From positions 1-8,530 of the forward strand of contig JAPUKV010000125.1 in the NCBI GenBank assembly GCA_027295475.1: a stretch of DNA of 8,530 nt, written 5' to 3'. Positions 4,106 through 8,530 of this stretch are shown in pieces. This stretch comes from Pseudomonadota bacterium (GTDB lineage Bacteria > Pseudomonadota > Gammaproteobacteria > Woeseiales > Woeseiaceae). A program made the translations under genes and the position numbers. The notes under the pieces were generated by a model. The model ran no database searches, was not told the DNA's origin, and was given only the letters and a program-made list of their open reading frames with translations. Numbering within the stretch: the first letter of the stretch is position 1; the number at the start of each line of letters is the position of its first letter.

Positions 4106-6892
4106 ATGAATATCGTCAGCACCAACGTCTATGTTGGACCTAATATTTATGCACACTTCCCGGTAATCCGGCACGTTCTCGATCTGGGCGATCTCGAGGA
4201 CTGGCCGACGGGCCGACTGGGCAAGGACTTCGTTGACCCGCTGCTCGACTATCTACCGGGACTGCAGGAACACGGCTGCTCCTACAACGAGCCCGGCGGG
4301 TTCGTCCGCCGGCTGAAGGAGGACGAGGGCACATGGCTCGGGCATGTCATGGAACACGTCGCGATCGAACTGCAGAATATTGCTGGTTACCCCGTGACCT
4401 TCGGCCGGACACGCTCGATCGATGGCAAATCCGGCCACTACAACATGGTCTTCCAGTACCACGACGACGCAGTTGGTCGTGAAGCAAGCCAGTTGTCTCT
4501 GGCGTTGATCCACAGCCTCCTGCCGGCAGAAGTGAAACCAGACGATGCACCCGGCGACGATTGGGAATTCGGCGAAGAGCGGGACAGATTCATTCGCTAT
4601 GCGCAGCGTCGTGCATTTGGCCCGAGTACCGCATCGCTGGTACGTGCGGCAGAAGAGCGCGGCATACCGTGGATTCGCCTGAACCGTCAAAGCCTGGTGC
4701 AGTTCGGTCACGGCAAGTACCAACACCGCATCCAGGCGACAACGACCGGCAACACCAGCAATATCGCAGTCGAACTGGCGTCGGACAAAGAAGAAACCAA
4801 CAGTATTCTCCGCGACCTTGGATTACCGGTGCCGAAGCAGCGACTGGTGCGAAGTTCGAGTGACGCAAAACGCGCGGCGGCGCGAATCGGCTTTCCCGTC
4901 GTCCTGAAACCACTCTCCGGCAATCATGGGCGCGGCGTTTCCATCAATCTGAAAACGAACGATGAAGTTGAAGCCGCGTTTGCCAAGGCAAGAGAGCATG
5001 GCCGCAACATCATCGTGGAGAGTTTTCTCGAGGGCCACGATCACAGGCTTCTCGTCGTCAATGGCGAACTCGTTGCCGCAGCGAAGCGCGTGCCAGGTCA
5101 TGTCGTCGGTGATGGCAGGCAAACGATCGAGCAGCTTGTGGAAGTCGTTAACGAAGACCCGCGTCGCGGTGTCGGTCATGAGAAAGTGCTGACACGGCTG
5201 GAATTGGATCATCAGGCCGAGCGCCTGCTGGCAAAGCTGGGCTACGACCGCAACACGGTTCCAAAGGACGGGGAGACTGTTTACCTGCGATCGACCGCGA
5301 ACCTTTCAACCGGTGGTACGGCGATCGACGTAACGGACACTATTCATCCTGACAATCGCGACATGGCGATTCGCACGATCAAGGCAATCGGCCTGGATAT
5401 CGGCGGCGTCGATTTCCTGACCAAAGACATCACCGAGTCATACCGTGAAACAGGCGGCGGAATCTGCGAAGTCAACGCGGGGCCCGGTTTCCGCATGCAT
5501 GTTGCGCCGAGTGAAGGCACGTCGCGAGATGTGGCCGGCCCTGTGCTGGATATGCTTTTTCCACCCGATTCCCCCAGCCGTGTCCCGATTGCAGCAGTGA
5601 CCGGCACGAACGGCAAGACGACAACCTCACGCATGCTTGCGCACATCCTGAAGATGTGTGGCTTCACGGTTGGCCTGACTTCGACAGACGGTGTCTATAT
5701 CGACGGGCAGCTCAGCGTCCCGGGCGACATGACGGGCCCGGTATCGGCAAAGATGATTCTGCGGGATCCGTCTATCGATGCAGCCGTCATGGAAACGGCT
5801 CGCGGCGGCATGTTGCGCGGCGGGCTGGGATTCCAGGAGTGTAATGTTGCTGCCTGCCTCAATGTTGCTGCCGATCATCTGGGCATGAAGGGCATAGACA
5901 CGCTCGAGCAGCTGGCTGAAATCAAGCGAGTCCCTGTTGAAGTCGCCAGGGACGCGGCCATCCTCAATGCCGATGACGCGCATTGCCTGCAAATGGCGGA
6001 CTACACAGACGCGGCAACGCTCTGCTATGTGACGATGAATCCCGGGCATCCGCTGGTCAAGCAACATATTCGTGCCGGTGGGCAGGCCTTCGTGCTCGAA
6101 GAGGGCATGAACGGCCACATGATCACTATTTATGACAATGAGAGTCATATCCCGCTGCTCTGGACTCACCTGATTCCCGCGACGATCGAAGGCCGGGCAA
6201 TTCACAATGTACAAAATGCGATGTTTGCCGCTGCACTCGCCTACAACATGGATATCGGGCTCGAGGATATCCGCCACGGGCTGCGAACCTTTGACGCGAC
6301 GTTTTTCCAAACGCCGGGACGTATGAATATCTATGACGAACACCCGTTCAAGGTCATTCTCGATTACGCGCACAATCCCGCGGCTGTTCGGGCAATGTGC
6401 CATCTGGTTGACCGTTTCGAGCCTGAAGGAAGACGCATTGTGGTGCTGTCCGCCCCCGGTGACCGGCGAGATGAAGACATCAGAGAGATAGCAGAAATCG
6501 CTGCCGGGCATTTTGATCATTTCATTTGCCGCTGCGACGACAACCGCCGCGGACGTGGTGACGAGGAAGTCGCCGTCATGCTCAAGAACAAACTGCTTGA
6601 GGAAGGCGTTTCCGTGGACCAGATCGAAGTCATCCCCGACGAGCAGGAGGCGACGACCCGAGCGCTGGAGACGGCGGAGCCGGGCGACCTGGTCCTGGTG
6701 CTTACCGATGCTGTCAAACGCACCTGGAAGCAAATCATCTATTTCAATTCTGGCGCCAGGGTCGAGGATGCGCCCAAGAGATCGTCGGTGAGTATCGAAC
6801 TGCCGGAAAGCGAGGATTTCAATTTTAACGATGACCTAGAGCTCATCAGCGATGAACGCGGCGTTCGTATTGCCAGGGAAGCCGGCGATTAG
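4106..6892 (+). CDS. cphA: Cyanophycin synthetase CphA (CphA1 type, two-ligase)
   Basis: 928 residues from ATG 4106, preceded by GGAG (4094-4097) at 8 nt. Upstream codons back to ATG 4052 lie inside cphB and lack family similarity, so they are excluded. CphA polymerises aspartate and arginine with ATP, without a ribosome, into multi-L-arginyl-poly-L-aspartate granules. Domains: N-domain about 1-160, starting MNIVSTNVYVGPNIYAHFPV and carrying GHVMEHVAIELQ (79-90) with H80-x-x-E83-H84; ATP-grasp G-domain about 161-485, with KPLSGNHGRGV (268-278) and EVNAGPGF (455-462), which adds Asp to the backbone; Mur-ligase-like M-domain about 490-890, with P-loop GTNGKTTT (500-507), ETARGG (563-568), NVAADHLG (586-593), TPGRMN (736-741) and DYAHNP (753-758), which adds Arg to the side chain. 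A 40-residue acidic tail closes the protein. Both ligase sites look intact, so this is CphA1 rather than CphA2. Confidence 0.97.
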   Translation: MNIVSTNVYVGPNIYAHFPVIRHVLDLGDLEDWPTGRLGKDFVDPLLDYLPGLQEHGCSYNEPGGFVRRLKEDEGTWLGHVMEHVAIELQNIAGYPVTFGRTRSIDGKSGHYNMVFQYHDDAVGREASQLSLALIHSLLPAEVKPDDAPGDDWEFGEERDRFIRYAQRRAFGPSTASLVRAAEERGIPWIRLNRQSLVQFGHGKYQHRIQATTTGNTSNIAVELASDKEETNSILRDLGLPVPKQRLVRSSSDAKRAAARIGFPVVLKPLSGNHGRGVSINLKTNDEVEAAFAKAREHGRNIIVESFLEGHDHRLLVVNGELVAAAKRVPGHVVGDGRQTIEQLVEVVNEDPRRGVGHEKVLTRLELDHQAERLLAKLGYDRNTVPKDGETVYLRSTANLSTGGTAIDVTDTIHPDNRDMAIRTIKAIGLDIGGVDFLTKDITESYRETGGGICEVNAGPGFRMHVAPSEGTSRDVAGPVLDMLFPPDSPSRVPIAAVTGTNGKTTTSRMLAHILKMCGFTVGLTSTDGVYIDGQLSVPGDMTGPVSAKMILRDPSIDAAVMETARGGMLRGGLGFQECNVAACLNVAADHLGMKGIDTLEQLAEIKRVPVEVARDAAILNADDAHCLQMADYTDAATLCYVTMNPGHPLVKQHIRAGGQAFVLEEGMNGHMITIYDNESHIPLLWTHLIPATIEGRAIHNVQNAMFAAALAYNMDIGLEDIRHGLRTFDATFFQTPGRMNIYDEHPFKVILDYAHNPAAVRAMCHLVDRFEPEGRRIVVLSAPGDRRDEDIREIAEIAAGHFDHFICRCDDNRRGRGDEEVAVMLKNKLLEEGVSVDQIEVIPDEQEATTRALETAEPGDLVLVLTDAVKRTWKQIIYFNSGARVEDAPKRSSVSIELPESEDFNFNDDLELISDERGVRIAREAGD

Positions 6893-6918
6893 CCCGCAAA
6901 TCCCGCCGATCGACGCCG

Positions 6919-8530
6919 ATGGAATACATTGACGCGCGCAGACTGACCGGGCCGAGCCTGTTGTGGAACAAGCCGGGCACGATCCTCGATGTTCGCTGCA
7001 GCGAAGCGGAGGCCGGACAGCTCATCCCGTTCTGGGAGACCAGTATCCGACGTATGCTCGAAGCCGTCGGTTGGGCAGACGAATCTACCTGCAGCTGGCG
7101 CCTGTCCGGAGGCGTAAGCCTGGCTTTCTCGGCCCCTATCGACGCGCTGTATGCAGCCTCCGCCATCAACGAATGGGCATGGGCGTGTTGCGACAGCGAG
7201 TTCAACGCCGCGGACGCCGCCGATTTCGATGCAACCGTCGAGCGCATACGCGCAGAGATTAGCGAAGAGGCAAATCCTGGCCTGCTGAAGCTTGCAGCAG
7301 CGGCCGAGGAGCGCGGCAAGACCTTTCTCTGGGATGATGACGAGGCATCGATCGGTCTTGGGACGGGCTCACTGACCTGGCCTGTACGCGAATTACCGGA
7401 ACCCGGCGAAATCGACTGGGACGCTATACATGACATACCCGCCGGAATAATTACCGGCACCAACGGCAAAACGACGACCGTACGCCTTGCCGCGCATATC
7501 GCCCGCGTGTCCGGGAAAAACGTCGGGCTGAGTTCTACTGACTGGATCGCCGTGAATGATCGGATCATCGATCGGGACGACTGGTCAGGACCGGGTGGTG
7601 CCAGAAATATTTTACGGCAACAGGAAGTGGATCTGGCCATTCTTGAAACGGCGAGAGGCGGCCTGTTGCGCCGTGGCCTGGGTGTCACGCGAGCCGACGT
7701 CGCCCTTATTACCAATATCGCCGAGGATCATCTCGGCGATTTTGGTTCGCAAAACCTGAATGAATTGCTGAACGTCAAATGGATCGTCAGCCATGCTGTC
7801 GAAACTTCCGGTTCGCTCATCCTGAACGCGGACGACGACTTGCTCGTCGGGAAGTCGGCGGAATTTTCTGGAAAAATCGTTTGGTTCACAATGGACAAGG
7901 ACAATCCCACGGTTGAAAAACATGTGGCTAACGGTGGTCTGGCCTTCGTGCTGGACGACGATAGCTTGTCACGCGTTGATGGTGAATCGAGCGAAGTCAT
8001 CTGCAAGAGCGAGGAAATACCGATCACGCTCGGCGGAGCTGCGAGTCACAACACCGCCAATGCGCTGGCCGCGGCTGCATTAACACACTGTCTTGGTATT
8101 CCTGTAGCGGATATCCGCGAGGGACTGACCTCGATGTCCCAGGACGACAATCCCGGTCGCTCCAACGTTTATTCGATTTCGGATTTCAAAGTGCTGGTAG
8201 ACTTCGCACACAATCCTCACGCGATGCAGGCACTATTCGATATGGCGCGCGCACTGCCGGCGAAGCGCAGGCTGCTTGCTTTCGCTCAGGCGGGGGACCG
8301 AACGGAAGCATCCATTCGCGAACTGGCGAGAAGCGCCTGGTCGATAGGTCTCGATGAAGTGATCGTGTCGGAACTCGAAGCTTACGCGCGCGGTCGGCCC
8401 CCGGGCGAGGTCTACGGTCTCATCAGGGAAGAGCTGATCAAATGCGGTGCACGGGAAGATCAAATAAAGCATCACATGGAAGAGACCGAGTCGCTCGATG
8501 CTGCCCTCGATTGGGCGCAACCGGGTGATC
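6919..8530 (+). CDS. CphA-related Mur ligase lacking the ATP-grasp core (open at right edge)
   Basis: 537 codons are visible with no stop before the window ends. It starts 26 nt after cphA without a clear Shine-Dalgarno; ATG 6919 is chosen because MEYIDARRLTGPSLLWNKPG lines up with the CphA N-terminus (G11-P12 in both). Residues 1-115 resemble a worn CphA N-domain without the HxxEH motif. Residues 128-148, AAEERG ending in LGTG, match CphA 181-203, AAEERG ending in FGHG. About 30 residues later comes P-loop GTNGKTTT (180-187), then ETARGG (243-248), NIAEDHLG (266-273), NPGR (411-414), DFAHNP (428-433) and AGDRTEASIRELA (458-470). CphA has about 267 more residues between AAEERG and the P-loop, that is, its ATP-grasp core. 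The Mur site looks intact, so ATP-dependent amide ligation is expected; the substrate (perhaps arginine onto an aspartyl chain) is unknown. It could be a CphA partner or a separate ligase. Confidence 0.87.
   Translation, partial: MEYIDARRLTGPSLLWNKPGTILDVRCSEAEAGQLIPFWETSIRRMLEAVGWADESTCSWRLSGGVSLAFSAPIDALYAASAINEWAWACCDSEFNAADAADFDATVERIRAEISEEANPGLLKLAAAAEERGKTFLWDDDEASIGLGTGSLTWPVRELPEPGEIDWDAIHDIPAGIITGTNGKTTTVRLAAHIARVSGKNVGLSSTDWIAVNDRIIDRDDWSGPGGARNILRQQEVDLAILETARGGLLRRGLGVTRADVALITNIAEDHLGDFGSQNLNELLNVKWIVSHAVETSGSLILNADDDLLVGKSAEFSGKIVWFTMDKDNPTVEKHVANGGLAFVLDDDSLSRVDGESSEVICKSEEIPITLGGAASHNTANALAAAALTHCLGIPVADIREGLTSMSQDDNPGRSNVYSISDFKVLVDFAHNPHAMQALFDMARALPAKRRLLAFAQAGDRTEASIRELARSAWSIGLDEVIVSELEAYARGRPPGEVYGLIREELIKCGAREDQIKHHMEETESLDAALDWAQPGD

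Noticed and set aside
3226..4125. A 299-codon minus-strand frame covering all of cphB
   Set aside because: It is the antisense shadow of a clear S51 peptidase; no motif or ribosome site supports it.
5627..6733. A 368-codon open frame on the minus strand across the cphA M-domain
   Set aside because: It lies wholly antisense to a certain cphA reading frame; its peptide has no family pattern, and such frames are common opposite GC-rich codon usage.
6846..7715. A 289-codon minus-strand frame opposite the CphA-like ligase
   Set aside because: Low-complexity Ser/Arg/Pro-rich peptide antisense to a frame with P-loop and Mur motifs.
6919..8530. Calling the fourth operon gene CphA2 or a MurE-type peptidoglycan ligase
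   Set aside because: CphA2 keeps an ATP-grasp domain, absent here. The motif set (ETARGG, DFAHNP, AGDR) and N-terminal alignment follow the neighbouring CphA rather than MurE, which lacks such an N-domain.

Overview
The window reads as chromosomal DNA of a moderately GC-rich heterotrophic proteobacterium, most likely a gammaproteobacterium. The hints are a long, E. coli-type QueF, a REP-like doublet of the kind seen in Pseudomonas/Xanthomonas relatives, and E. coli-like IadA numbering. Nothing here is cyanobacterial, even though half of the window is a cyanophycin locus. The taxonomy is inference.

Left part (1-2062). The N-terminus of a TetR-family repressor runs leftwards off the edge (1-136). 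Its 144-bp upstream region carries two matching TGAC-N6-GTCA operators inside a degenerate 28-bp tandem repeat that also holds -10-like boxes facing both ways. A divergent GTP cyclohydrolase II homologue (281-1099) follows. It keeps its zinc and catalytic residues but has an N-terminal extension and an altered active-site loop. It converges on queF (1191-2000, minus), the preQ0 reductase of queuosine synthesis. A 79-bp REPIN-like double hairpin (1108-1186) separates the two.

Right part (2063-8530). Four co-directional, tightly packed genes form a cyanophycin make-and-break operon. The first is an isoaspartyl dipeptidase (iadA, 2063-3259), which splits beta-Asp-Arg. Next are cyanophycinase (cphB, 3259-4089), which cuts the polymer into beta-Asp-Arg, and cyanophycin synthetase (cphA, 4106-6892), which makes multi-L-arginyl-poly-L-aspartate. 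The fourth, open at the right edge, is a CphA-related Mur ligase (6919-8530). Together the first three can store nitrogen, carbon and energy as cyanophycin granules and return them to free aspartate and arginine.

The most interesting object is the fourth gene. It lines up with CphA at the N-terminus, at the start of the ATP-grasp region and through the whole Mur-ligase domain, but about 270 residues of ATP-grasp core are missing and the N-domain metal motif is lost. It looks like a CphA duplicate reduced to one intact ligase site, which is not the layout described for CphA2. Its function cannot be read from the sequence. Second-tier points are a Glu in place of the carboxylated Lys in IadA, the TetR operator tandem, the RibA loop variant and the REPIN.
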